Shown piece after piece: positions 24,000 through 43,773 of a stretch of DNA of 64,000 nucleotides (positions are counted from its first letter, which is position 1; each line of letters opens with the position of its first letter). The notes beneath the pieces are model-generated. The model was not told the origin of the DNA and ran no database searches. It saw only the letters and a list, made by a program, of their open reading frames with translations. Location of the stretch: the NCBI GenBank assembly GCA_021904315.1, contig CM038911.1, positions 12,001,390 to 12,065,389 of the forward strand. The letters are read 5' to 3'. The DNA comes from Sphagnum magellanicum. Taxonomy: Eukaryota; Streptophyta; Sphagnopsida; Sphagnales; Sphagnaceae. Both the position numbers and the translations under genes were made by a program.

Positions 24000-24730
24000 G
24001 GGTTTAATGTTTAATCGCATTTTCCAAACTCCCACTTGCATCCCTCCCTCCCTCCCCCCTCCTTGGAAATTTCAGGTCCTGAAACATTCCCCCAAAATCC
24101 AGATGCCATGATGAAGCCTGGGGTTTCTCTAAATTTCAAAATCCATTAAAATTATTGACAAATTTAGAAAAAACCCCAGGTTTAAAAAATTATTATTAAA
24201 TTAAATAATTTAAAAATAATTAAGGTTAATTAATGACTTAAACCTCATTTGTCAATTGAGGTTTGGTAATTAATAATTCCCAAAGACATGGGTTGAATTT
24301 TTATTTGGAAAAATCAATATACCTAATACATGGACTATGTGTCTAAATTTTTTTTAAAAAAAATAGAATGGTGATTTTATTGGCTTCTCCAATCATTTAT
24401 TAGATAATCCCATACTTGATTGGTGAAGCCATTTTTGTTGGCTCTTGTGTTGATAGGGGTTGGTGAGTTGTGTGGTGCATTTTGGTTGCCCTTTTAGGGT
24501 ATTCACTTTTAGGGTTATTTATTTAGGGTACTTATTCAATGGCTAAAGTGATAGCTTTAAGTCTCACCCTCCAGATGGAGATTCAGAAGATCTAATCTTC
24601 CTTGGGAAAATGAGCACAGCCAATGAAGAAATTGAGTGGGCATTTTGGGCCAACAAAGTTTTCCACATTAAAAGTATGAGCACACTCAGTGTTTAGGGGT
24701 TGTAAATTGTACCTAATATCACCCTATTAA

Positions 24731-25097
24731 GAGCATCTCCACTGGTGCTCAGTATGTCACTCTGGATAAAAAAATTAAATGTCTAAGTTTAGCTTCTTCT
24801 TTTTTTTGGGCAACCCCACCAATAAAAATGTAACCGGAACTGCATGTACGTGGGAACAACTAAGAGCAAACAACCTGGACCAATCATTATGATCGACCAA
24901 TCAGAAATACTGAGCCGCATCCAAGTCCAATTTATTACACTCTTTTTTGGAGGTGCACAACTGTGTTGCGCCATTTACCAGCCACAGCAAGCTGCACGAA
25001 TTTGGTGGAGAAAAACCAATTTCCTGAGCACATTTTGACTTTTTTACAATACATTTTACTGTCTGGAGTCAGATACTGAGCACCAATGGAGATGCTC
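24731..25097. mobile_element. Tourist/Harbinger-like MITE, 367 bp, with TAA target duplication
   Basis: Terminal inverted repeats of about 35 bases start GAGCATCTCCACTGGTGCTC (left, 24731) and, read from the other strand, GAGCATCTCCATTGGTGCTC (right, 25097). TAA flanks both ends (24728-24730 and 25098-25100), the 3-bp duplication of PIF/Harbinger elements. There is no coding capacity. Ends of this GAGCATCTCC type are common in plant Tourist-like MITEs. Confidence 0.9.
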
Positions 25098-25100
25098 TAA

Positions 25101-26899
25101 CACCAACAAAGTGCCACTTCACAACAATTTTTAACGCTATAAATTACCATCAAATCTCTTTAGCATTATTTTAGCATGCATGTCCACACCAGTGTGGGGG
25201 AGCAGGTATTTAATTTTTGTAATACCCACCAGTTAAGGGTATTTTTTAAAATTCAGAAGGAATGAACTACCAGGTCCAGGTATTTGAAACAAAAAAGGGT
25301 TCAGGTTCAAAGAATTGTCAATTCCAGGTATTTCAAAAAGCTCAAAGAACCATCGAGTTTCATGAAAGAATTGACAAAGACCCAGCAATTTTTGATTTTT
25401 GATAATCAGTGTCATGCCCATATGCATGGCCTCATACATGATGGTCAATTACGGGCATGTCAATCGTGCCTTTTAGGGTTAATGTATGTTTTTAAATTAT
25501 TGTACGCTATTAGGTGTTTTAGGGTTATGGCTTGTTTGGGGTTTCAACTTGTTGACAATTCTATAAAAGGCCAAGCTCTTCCCTTCTCTCATTAGTTTTT
25601 CTAAAATTCCTTTGTCAGGGAGAGTTTCCTCCATAGTCAAACTGGATTTCTAGATGCTCACAACAGTTATTACACAGCCATCGTTTACATACATTACGTT
25701 TTCTTTCCTTCTTTGCAATTTAATTCTAAAAAACCTATTTTCTGTCACTTAATGTTGAAAGTGGCAAATTTTTCTTGGCTTTGAGTTCTTGGGTTTTTTT
25801 TGCTGCTAGTGTTATTGCTTTCAAGCTTTTAATTATTGTGTCTTAATGTATGAGGTTGCCATTTCTGAAAAGAAGATGGGACAAACTCTTGTTATTCAAT
25901 TACATGTTCCTTTGTTGCCTTCCTTTGAACCAGCTACCTATGATTTGGACTTTTTTAATTTTTCAACATCACCATCATCCTCCTCATCGTCATCCTTCTT
26001 TTGTTTATATACTACCAGGGTCTTCACATATCCGGACTTCTTCTATGTAGCCTTGTTAATGAGCTCCATTTTTGCCCTTTGTGTCCATCCTAACAAAACC
26101 TAAAGAACTACAAGTCGTAAAGTAATCAATTTGAGGAGAACAAAGGCCATGTACTGGGGTCGAAGCAACAGCAGGAACAAAACAACAACATAGTGAGCGA
26201 GGGTTTGCTAACACAAGCGCTCAAGTGTATGTGGGAGCTTGCATCCAGTGCCGTGGCTGTTGCATGGCCGTCCGCCATCACTACAGAGCTTATGTCCAGC
26301 ACTGTGGTCGTCACTGCAAAGCTTACGTCTAGCGATATGGCCGTCGCGTCATAATAGTCATTAGTTGCCATAGTCGTCGGCTATCACATTGTCGGTTGTT
26401 ACATTGCCGGTTATTACATTGTAAGGCATCATAGTCACTAGCCATTGCAGTTGACATCCGTTCGTCCGACGTCCGTCCAACCTTGGTCCAACGTCCATTC
26501 GACCTCCAACCGACATCCATCCGACCTCCAATCAACGTCCGTCCATAGATGTCCATCTACCAATGTTCGTCCATTGCCGTTCATCCCCGTTAACGCACCG
26601 TATTCTTCAAACCATACATTGTGTTAGAACTTTATAACTAATGCTTTGTATTGCTACAAAATTTTGGGGCATGGGACAACACCATGTCCTCAGATGATGA
26701 GAGCACTACCACTTAACCAAAGCCAAGATATTGGTTACAAAGTAACACATAATTATTTAAGCTAATTTCTTTGAGCTCATGATCTTCATGACGGTACCAT
26801 CAAACATCTACAATGCCACCGTCATCTAGTATAACTCCTACCAAGAATTCAGGTTTAAGTTACACTACATCAATGGTACATCAAAGTCCATTTGGAGGG
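25101..26899. other. Spacer with LTR-like promoter stretch and a CGTCC/GACATCC repeat
   Basis: There is a TATA-like TATAAAAGG at about 25562 in a context that resembles an LTR promoter, but no matching second copy is seen in the window. Around 26440-26580 a short irregular tandem repeat is built on CCGACATCCATCCGACCTCC-like units. No host gene is recognisable. Confidence 0.5.
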
Positions 26900-29859
26900 G
26901 TTAATCAGTGGGTTACGCTTGTTGTCGCATTAGCTTTCACACCATCACCGTATATTCTGCTGTAAACCATTACTTCTACACCCATATACACCATGGAGGT
27001 CAACAGTTCCTTTGGGAAAATTGAAAAGTTCAACAAAAGGCCAAATACCATTTCTTTGAAAGAATTCAAGGCAACTTTCTCAATTGTGGTTTGTGAATTC
27101 GAGCTCAAGTATGGCGTTTAGTACACTGAGGTGTTCGTATTCAAACAACTAGCCCGTTATGTGCACTATGAAACATTGGATGTCTACAAGCAACATTCTC
27201 CGAGAATTTTGAACGTCACCCAGATCCCCAATCTAGCTTATGCCACAGCCATCACCACCACCTTTCAAACTACACTACAAGTTGCCATTGCACATCATGG
27301 GACTGTGCGCAATAATCCAAATTTGGTACCTACTTTAATAAACCTTTTTCCTCAACAAATCATTGTTACTACTACAAACATTCTTCCCACCATTAATGCA
27401 CCAGCTTTTGTTAATCCAATGAGGGAATTCTTTCGAGATCTTGAACTGGAATTTTCGATTAAAAAGTTCTGAAAAAATTCTGTAGCTCACCACCTTCTTG
27501 GCAAAAGGATGAAACCTTCAAAATGTTCTATAGGAAGCTTCTCAAGTTTAAAGAGGATACTTGGAGCATCACAGACCTGGAAGCTGCCCATCGATATCTT
27601 CGTTCGTTGGAAGGTACTCCGACACTCCATGCACATGTTTTGGAATGGGTTTCTGCAAAATTTGGAAATTCGTACACTTTGCTAGGTGTGTGCAACATTT
27701 CTGAAAAGTTGGAGCTGGCTCATGCACACTATGAGGCCAGTACTATGAGGCTTCCATCACGTTCAAGGCCTCAACCTTCATTAGCTACACCAACCAGATC
27801 ATCACATTTTTCTTCAAAGGCTAAAGTGGTGCACTTAGTTGCACCCATCCTACCTTTTTACAACTACTATGGCAATCTTACCCATAAAGCTAGTGAGTGC
27901 AACATTCCTTCCGAGGATCTCTTTTGTGATTATTGTGGGAAAGAAAGACATCATGAAGTTGTCTGTTTTGCCAAGTTCCCGAAACAAAAACAACTCTGAT
28001 TACCATGGCAAAATCTGCTAACATCTTCCGTTGCCCCTCAACTAAAAGCTAAAGCACCTCAACCTTTCGCTCAAGCTTTCCCCACCAAGGGTAATTCTAG
28101 TAAGAATGCTAAAAAGAAGGAACACAATGTTGACAAGAAGGAGTTGTTTCAAGCCCATGCTACTCAAGTTCAAATTCTACAAAATGAACTCAAATCATCG
28201 AGGGCCCAACTTGTTAATCTAAAATGTAAGTCTTCCCAACCAACTAGTCATGCCCAACCTGTATAGGGTTCATGATCAAGGCAAGGACCTCCTAGGTTGT
28301 TCTATGGCCTCTCACACGATGGCATGGTTGGGGAATATGTTTTTTCTAATGCACACAATTATAGTCTCACACCACAATTTGCCACTTCTTTCTGCCCTTC
28401 CTACTTCGCGGCACAAGAGGTTAGTGTGGCACCTATAGTTTTTACCACTAGGCAGGTAATTCAAATTGATGGACTCGCATCTGGTTCAAGTCTTATTAAC
28501 AAGGCTAGAGGATCTCGAACAATCATGCCATAATCTTTTCATCTTCTCAACACGGAAAAAGAACGCACCTTGTTGGCGAGGGGGAGGAGACTACTACACC
28601 ACAAGCTGCTAGGGCATCAAATTCTTGTGTCCCAAGAGTACATGTACATTAGGAAAACACACGATTTTCCACTAATCAGTTTATGGAATGCTAACTTCAA
28701 ATGTGTGAAGTGGTGCAAAAGCTTGTGAATACATCGTTGTTTAGTTTTCAAGATTTGAAATTAAGCACTGGGGACATAATTGCAGTACTAAAAGATACCT
28801 TAAACACTACATCAAGTCCTTTACCAATCCTTAATCCACATGCTACATGGGTCCCCAATCCTTAATCCACATGCTACAGGGGTTCCATCCAACACCTTAG
28901 AGAAACACTCGATTAGTTCATGTGATGACATTCGTGATCTAGTCACTAGTTCTAACATGGCTAAACTAGTGGGCTTTCCTACCTCTAATTTTACATTCAC
29001 ATATCAAAAGGGAGTTAAGAACACCTCACTTGTGGATTTGTTACTCAGCACAGGCGTTATGGATAGCCATTCTCTTCACAAAGTCTCTCACTCATTTCCG
29101 AAGGTGGTGCCTAGTGAAAGAACTTCCATCGCCACTAGAGTTACCATTGTCGACAATATTGAGTCAACAATCCAGGTGAGAGGACATACACCCAAAGTGG
29201 TACTTCTTGATACAGGTGCCCAACCAATGATTCTTGGAGTTTAATTCGCTAAGAAGATGGGCATGTTCGACTCCAAACTACGGAAATCTATGTGGCAAAT
29301 TCACACCCTTAGTGGGAACGTAAAGGAGGTATTTGGGGAGAATTCGGATTTGATTGCATTTAACTTCAATGGAAGTACAAATCAAGAGTTTTGCTTACAT
29401 GTCAAATGTTTAGTCACTAATGCCACTGGTTATGATGTGCTCATTGGGCAAGATGCCCTATTTCCACCAGGTTTCACAATTGACAATTGGTTCGAGCATG
29501 TGTACTATTGAGTGGATTGGGAAACTAAAAGGCACCGCTTGGGATACATACCCCTTGATTTACATGGGAACCATAGTCCTATGGCTCACCATTGTATGCT
29601 CAAAGAAGCACACACCATTTCCTACATCCAACAAAATAGCCACGAATGGATAGAAGGAGATGAAAAGGAGACAACTTATGCCCAAGCTACTAAAAGCTTG
29701 AAGGTGGTTCCTACATACATTCAACATGGACTAGAGGTTTTATAGAGGTTCAAAGCAGCCCACGAGCCCTTGTCAAAGCTTTATCTAGTTTTGAAAACAT
29801 GGAGAGCCATGGCGAACCGATTAAACTAGTACTTCATCAGTTAATCACCTGGACACCGC

Positions 29860-30830
29860 CTAAAGAAATGATCACATTACTAGAGCTCTTTGGTGGTATT
29901 GGTACAGGTCTTGAAGCCCTACTACAATTAGGGATGGTGGTTCGAAGGTATTTTTACATAGACATTGATCCTATTATAAAGCAAATGGCAGCATCAAGAA
30001 TGATGGAGCTCATAGCCAGATTTCCACAATAGTTTGCAACCACCGCATGGAAGGCCAGTTTCACTTTCTTGCCCTCTGACATACAACTAATTTAGAAGAA
30101 GCATATGGAATTACTTAGCCCCATGGACCTCATCATTTCAGGTTGGGAGTGTCAAGGATTTTCAACAGCTAGATTTGGAGAAGGCTTGAATGACACAAAA
30201 TCTAGTCTCTTCACGGACATGGTATGATTAATCATCTAGGCTCAATCCATTTTTCCTACGTTTGGTTATGTAATTGAGAACACCCATTTTTAGCTTGACT
30301 AGAGAGAAAAAGTCTAGGAACATTACATGCGGGTCAAGCATTACCTTGGAAAGCTACTCCTATTCGATGTGGCATAATGCGGTTCCTATGCGCACCGACT
30401 ACGCAACTGGTGGACCAACCTTGCACCACTTTCAATTCTCCAATTGGCTTTGAGATACACCATCAAAGACCCCAACCTATAGGTTTCTCACATATTGGAT
30501 GATCAAAGCACCTGCCAACTAGTTACAAGGCAAGAAAAACCTCCTTGGTTTCTTGCGAACATAATAGGAAAACCAAAAGGTGTTTGGCCCACCTTTGTCT
30601 CCTTCTCAGGAGCACACACCTTTTAGGAAGATGGACCAAACATGGTGTACCATCATGCTTCAACCACTTGGGATGAACCAAGCCCAAAAGAAAGAGAAAG
30701 GGCTATGGGGTTCTAAACTAGCAAAACTAATCACACCGAGGTGACTAGATTGGAGCGTAACACTCTATGGGGGAGAGGCATGGACTTGAAATCCCTTACA
30801 TGGTTGTTAGTAACTTATGTATTTTTTCAA
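29860..30830 (+). mobile_element. C5 cytosine methyltransferase domain inside the retroelement (fossil)
   Basis: Traces of the C5-methyltransferase motifs come in canonical order: motif I LELFGGIGTGLEAL (about 29880), a motif IV-like CQGFSTARFGEGL (about 30157), a motif VI-like ENTHF, an LRNWWTNLAP block like motif VIII, a motif IX-like ERERAMGF (about 30690) and a motif X-like GRGMDLKSLTWLL (about 30770). The order is not the rearranged one of plant DRM enzymes, and the WTNL block resembles DNMT3-type enzymes. From memory, cytosine methyltransferases have been reported inside gypsy-type elements of charophyte algae and in dinoflagellate retroelements; this looks like that class. It is part of a dead copy. 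Confidence 0.8.
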
Positions 30831-33800
30831 ATGTACATAACACCAACACTAATTCAATTAACTTATAGTTCTAGCGATGTGACTACATGGCACCCCGACC
30901 AAGTACACTTGCCTATTTTCAACACTTTACGTTTCACTCTTAATGTTGGGGGGAGGAAGTACCATGTAATTTGACTCGAGTTGTTTCTGATACACTTGGA
31001 GGTACATCAACTTCTAGAACAACAATTACAACCTTCCACAAATCTACATAGTTGGATAGTGAAAAACCCAATACATTAAGTTCTTCAAATGCACTTTCCA
31101 ACTCCATTCCACGTGTTTCCAACTACCGTTTCGTTATGGGGAACCAACTCACCAAGAAGGTGAAAAACCGGGTCACAGACTTGTTAACTAAGTATGAGAA
31201 TGTGTTCGCATTCTCAATGAAAAACTTAGGTAGGTGTAAAACCATGTAGTTTTTTACAGACCTTAGATGAAACACCCATCTATCGGAAGAGGCATTGGTT
31301 GAGCAATCATGAGTGGGAACCAGTAGATGAAAGATGCAAAGAGCTCCATGAGGCTAGTCTCATTTAGCCATCAAATTCTAATTTCGAAATCGCTATAATA
31401 ATGCCAGCAAATAAGGATTCAGATGGATTATAAATTGACAAAAGGATGTACAGGGATTATAGGCCTTTGAACCTGCTTACACCTCAGGACAGGTACCCCA
31501 TGCCCATCCCTGAACAACTATTTGATAGCATTAAAGTTTCAAACATCTTCGCAATTATGGATCTGAGGCAAGTCTTCAACTAGATTCTGCTCGTTACGAA
31601 GGATCGCAAGAAAACAACATTCCATGGAAGCAACAAGTTGTGGGAATGGTTTGTGATGCCTTTTGGATTGAAAAATGTACATGTCTTCTTTCAATGAGTC
31701 ATGGACCAGGTTCTCGAAAGGGTAGATTTCTTGAAGTGCTATATAGATGACATTCTAGTGCATAGCAAGGGACTCCTGTAGCATTTGGCTCATCTTGAAG
31801 AGTTATTCAAGAGGTTCCACAAAGTTAATATGAAGATCCATCCTAAAAAGTGTGAATTTGTTGTCACCTCAATAGTTTACCTTGGACATAGAATTTTGCC
31901 AAATGGTATTATGGTTCATTGGGCCAAAGTAGTAACCATTTTGGAAATGCCTAACTGTACTGATGTTCACACATTGATGAACTTCATTGGACTATGTAAT
32001 TACTAAAGGATTTATGTCTAAGACTTTAGTACTATTGCTCGTCCTCTCTATGCATTGTTAAAGAAGGATGTTGTTTGGACATGTAGTGAAGAGGCTTAGG
32101 AAGCTTTCGACACATTCAAGGAAAAGCTTTCAGAGTTCCCCATTCTGAGAAAACTTGATTTCAACAAGGTCTTCGTTCTACACACTGACTAAAATGTTCT
32201 TGGTATTAGTGCTATTTGTGACCAACTTGATGAGAAAAGCAAGGAATATGTTATCGCCTATGCATCCCAAAAGCAACTATTCTTCATACGAAAGGGAGTG
32301 TTTTGTTGTTATATGGGTCGTCATACATTTCAGGCCTTATCTTTATGGCACCAAGTTCATTTTATATACTGACCACCACCTTATGAAGTGGTTGATGACC
32401 AACAACAAACTTACTAGTAAGTTAGTTCGTTGGGTGCTTATATTTCAGGAATATGAATTCAAGGTTATTCACCGACCTAATATTACACATCAGAACGCAG
32501 ATACCATGTTGCAGAGACCCCTCATTACCTCTGAAGATTTCTTAAAAACCAAACAAGATTTCGACCAAATTCTCATAGTATATGTATCTTATGCATTTAG
32601 TTACCTTGCACTACTGTAATGTAACCTGGTTGAGCATCCCATTGTGGATATATGGGAGGACTTGGACACTCTGAGGTTTCTTTAACATGGGGAATACCCT
32701 CCCCAAGTTACACCAAGTCATTGGGATCACATACAATAGTGGTCCAAACGCTATTCATGGGGGGATAATCACCTCGTCCGATGCTTACCACGAGGTGACA
32801 AAGTGGTTCCTCCACCACATGAATGGCCTAGTCTTATTTAGAAAGTACACTCGGAGCTTGGACATTTTGGAATTAAATGTACTTATAGCATTTTTGCTCC
32901 TTATTACCATTGGAGAGGTATGTATGCTCAAGTCTAAGACATCATTGCTAGGTGTGAATAATGTGATAGAGTGAGAACTTCCTTCTCCTCTCAGCAACTC
33001 ATGTTTTCTCCACTCCCTATTTAGGGCATGTTCTATCGCTGGTCATGTGATTTAGCTAGAAAGTTACCGCAAACCTCTAGGGGTAATGTCTACATCATGA
33101 TTATGATTGAGCATTTTTCAAAGTGGGTTGAGCTTATTACGTTGTCAGACAAGTCATCACACAGCACTAGCTAGGTTTTTTTATAACAGGTCCTAAATAG
33201 GTTTGGGGCTTGTGCTGAGTGCCTTACTGATCAAGGATCGTAATTCAGAGGAAAATTCCAAGACCTACTTGACCATGCTATCATTGACCATCGTCGAACT
33301 TCAAGGGATCATCCCCAAGCTGATGGCTTTACAGAGAGGATGGTTCAAACATGTAAAGCCATCAGAAGATTGGCTTCACTAGGAACAAAGAGGATTAAGA
33401 CATGACCCTACCTTACATTGCCATGGGTTACAAGATGTCCAAACACGCCTTTTTGTCTCATTTCTTTCCTTACTTTCTACTTTTTGGGAAACATCCCATT
33501 CCACTTATTACTCAAATGGACCAAGGTGTGGACTTGAACTCCCTAGCCATTTGGGCTAGGTTCATCGCAAAAAAGGATGCTCTATTTAGGAGAGTTATGC
33601 CCATGGCCATGGAGAATTTGTCCATTGCACAACATCGAGACACCTTACGGTATGCACACACATGAAGTGGTAGTTACAAACCTAAGATGAGACAATTTGA
33701 TGTTGGTGACTTTGTGTATTTCCAACGACAACTTAATGATACTTTAAACATTTCTTTCGGTTACATTATCTCGAGGATTAAGGCGATTAGGCTTTTAGGT

Positions 33801-33924
33801 GTGTTGGAGTTGCAAGGAACAAACGAACGCACAATTCAAGATCACTCCAAAAATTGTGCACCTTGCCACTTGCCAAACTTGGATCCTACCATCATCACAT
33901 CGACTTGGATTCCTCCACTTGACT

Positions 33925-34010
33925 ATCCATGTCAAGTATGTCAAAGGACAGACAATGTTGATTAGATGTTGCTTTGTAATAATTGTAATGGTGGATACCA
34001 TCTTTTCTAC
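33925..34010 (+). mobile_element. PHD-finger-like zinc cluster at the 3' end of the retroelement (fossil)
   Basis: Downstream of the integrase traces, Cys pairs CQVC and LLCNNC followed by NGGYHLF have the spacing of a PHD finger (paired Cys, then Cys pair and His). Gypsy elements of plants often end in a chromodomain instead. The assignment rests on spacing and residues only, in a decayed copy. Confidence 0.55.
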
Positions 34011-34060
34011 CTCAAATTGAAGCTCATTCAAATTCTCGTCAGCATTTGGTACTATTCATC

Positions 34061-36544
34061 ATGTTCTCCTACAACACCTTGATTTTTACTTAGACCATGC
34101 CATTTTTTCCTGGCTCATGTTTGGGGGCGATAAATGAAAATTTCATCTCAAACTCCTCTTGTGCATTGTATATATGTGTGCATGCATCTTTTTTTGGTTG
34201 ATTAGTTTCTACCTTTGACTGGTTTTAATCTTTTTGTTTAGTAGAGTTTACTATGGATTTACACCCTTATGACATCATATGTCACAACACTACACGTCAC
34301 AACACCAAGGTTATATATCAAAACTAGGTATTTGAATTTTTTTTGTTGGATAATCCCGATTTCCAAACTTGATACCTGGCTTAATATTCGGTGAGAGTTT
34401 GGCATCATTTCTAATACCCACCCCACTCTCATCCACATATGATGATGCTAAGTGATAACTAACATTGAACATTGATTTATATTCTTGAAGGTTGCAATCC
34501 CGTCCACACATACAAAGTAATGTTTTCTCCTTTGTACTCTTCCATGTGATTGTGATTACTTTTCCTCATTATTGCCTCTTTTCATAGGTTTTTTTTTTTG
34601 GTCTTTTTTTCTCTTATTGTTTGTGTTTTTTTCTTTTTTTCCCTCATTGTTAGGTCTTCTTCTCTCTCATTGTATTGCTTTTGAATTTTTTTTTGTCTTT
34701 TTTCAAAGACAATTTGTTTTTTTGTCAAATTTCAGTGTAATCTTTGTGTTTTCTCTTCACTATAAGTTTAGGTTTTGTGCTCTTTTGAGCATAGATATGT
34801 TAAAAAAATGTTCATTTTTTTTTCCTTTTTTCTTTTATCTTTTAAAAAAAAATTCAATGCAATCTTTGTGGAGAAAGGAGAGGCAAGAAGAGGAGTGGAT
34901 AAACCACAAGGATGAAAGAGAAAGAAAAGGTGAGAAAAGGGGGAGGGAAATACAAAGATTTTTTTAAAAAAAATGAAATGAGGATAAACACTTTTGAATG
35001 CATGTTAATATTAAATTATTTTGTCATTTTTTTAATACTTTAGTTAACATTGGTGTTTGATTCTAAAAATAATAATTTAAATTTTTTAAATATCAGTTAA
35101 CAATTGAAGTTAATATTTTTTTTAAATCAATGTCACATCATTTGTTGCCTTGGATTTAGTGTTAGTTAACATTGTAAATAAGGATTGGTGTTTAATTTTA
35201 AATTCCTTAACATTAAGCTTAACATTCAAATCAACACTAAATGTGGTCACTTCTTAACATTTTCATATTATACACAATAAAGTTATTTGTAAAGTGACCA
35301 TGGGTTTCACCCTCTTATTCATTCCTATTCATTTCTCATGCCTTGTTATTTGGTGTTTGGAAAGGTATTGGGAACTCAAGGGAAAAAGTGAAAAAATAGG
35401 GTAAAAAAAACCCGATTTTTGAAGTGAGAGAATTCATAGCCCATTTAGAGGATGCAAAACTATGCTTTGTAAGGCTACCTCTAAAAATACACTACAAATT
35501 TTCTCATAGATCTTTACAACCCAATGGATGGGTGGATGGATGGATGAAAGACCATGATCTTTCACCACCATCTCCTCGTGAAGATGAAGATGTGTACATG
35601 TGGGGGTGACTATTTGGAGTGTGGAAAATTGGGGTTTAGGGTTTAGGTTATTTTGGAGTGCAAAAAATGGGGTTTAGGGTTTAGGGGTTGCAGGCTCATT
35701 TGGGTAGAGCAGGAGATGATCAGAGTGATGGGCCCCCACATGGTCCAATTCTCAGTTACTGAGGTATGACCATTCAAAGGAGACCCATGTGAATATCCCA
35801 ACTACAAAGAAGTTGGTCCAGCCCCAAGAAATTGTTGGTCTTTTTCTGCAACATATAACTTGGGGCTCTGTGTTGCTTTGCATTACCACTGATGATGATC
35901 AAGTATGAGTAAGGTTGTTAGGTTTTTGTATGATCCTTGACATTCCAACTGGCTGGAATTGTCAATTCTTTAGAAGAAAGGGCAAAAAGACAATTATATT
36001 ACTATTGATTCAGTCCAGGAATAAAACATACTTGCAAATTGACATGACCAATCTTCTCACCTTCCCATGATCCATCCATTTATTGACTCTGCCTGTAAAG
36101 GGTGAGAGAATTGCATTTTGTGAGTACCCTGCATCATGCATCTCCAATATTACAGCTGCTATGAATGATGATGATGATGATGATCCTTGGGGTGATTCAG
36201 AGTCTCAAAAACACAACAGTGAGAAGCCCACTTTGTCCACAGAATGGTGGAACAAGAATATAAGCACCTAGATAAGTTCCCGTTCCAGGTCCAGTTCCAG
36301 TTTCTTCCACCTCAATTCATCATGTTCAACAAGACCATGTACAGATGCAAAGAGAGACCAAGCAAGATGAAAAGAGATAGAAAAATCTCAGTACCAGCAG
36401 CACTGCGCAAATGTGAATCCTGCTCAAAATTACCATCCTCCTGACCTCAGTATCTACATCCTCATAATTGTTGGAGAAAAAAGCCTGCTTGCAAGCCAAA
36501 GTTGCATGCACAGTGGGAGAAGATCAAAAGTTGTTCAAAATTTG
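34061..36544. other. Spacer and likely 3' UTR of the ABCC gene
   Basis: 34560-34860 is a T/C-rich low-complexity stretch. 34980-35280 is AT-rich with repeated TTAACATT motifs. Around 35630-35690 telomere-like GGGGTTTAGGGTTTAGG occurs twice. The part nearest 36544 is probably the 3' UTR of the minus-strand ABCC gene. No separate gene is supported. Confidence 0.55.

Positions 36545-43773
<7,229 letters not shown>

Larger units (their letters stand above)
26900..34060 (+). mobile_element. Fossil Ty3/gypsy-like LTR retroelement with methyltransferase and PHD-like domains
   Basis: Plus-strand coding traces appear in this order: a gag-like region (about 27130-28000) ending in a CCHC-type zinc knuckle; an aspartic protease trace with LLDTGAQ (about 29205); a C5-methyltransferase domain (about 29860-30830); reverse transcriptase with YIDDILVHSK (about 31740); RNase H with YSSYERECF and LYTDHH (about 32280-32375); an integrase core (about 33000-33390); and a PHD-finger-like cluster (about 33925-34010). 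The order RT, RNase H, integrase is that of Ty3/gypsy. The copy is clearly dead, with well over ten breaks spread over its length. LTRs were not located with confidence, so neither the ends nor the age can be fixed; the decay suggests an old insertion. Confidence 0.88.

Noticed and set aside
25400-25680. LTR-like promoter (TATAAAAGG, then a CT-rich start region) as the 5' LTR of the fossil element
   Set aside because: No matching copy was found downstream of the element, so LTR identity cannot be supported by eye.
34572-34967. 131-residue plus-strand open frame rich in Phe
   Set aside because: T/C-rich low-complexity DNA gives a Phe-rich frame without any family signature.
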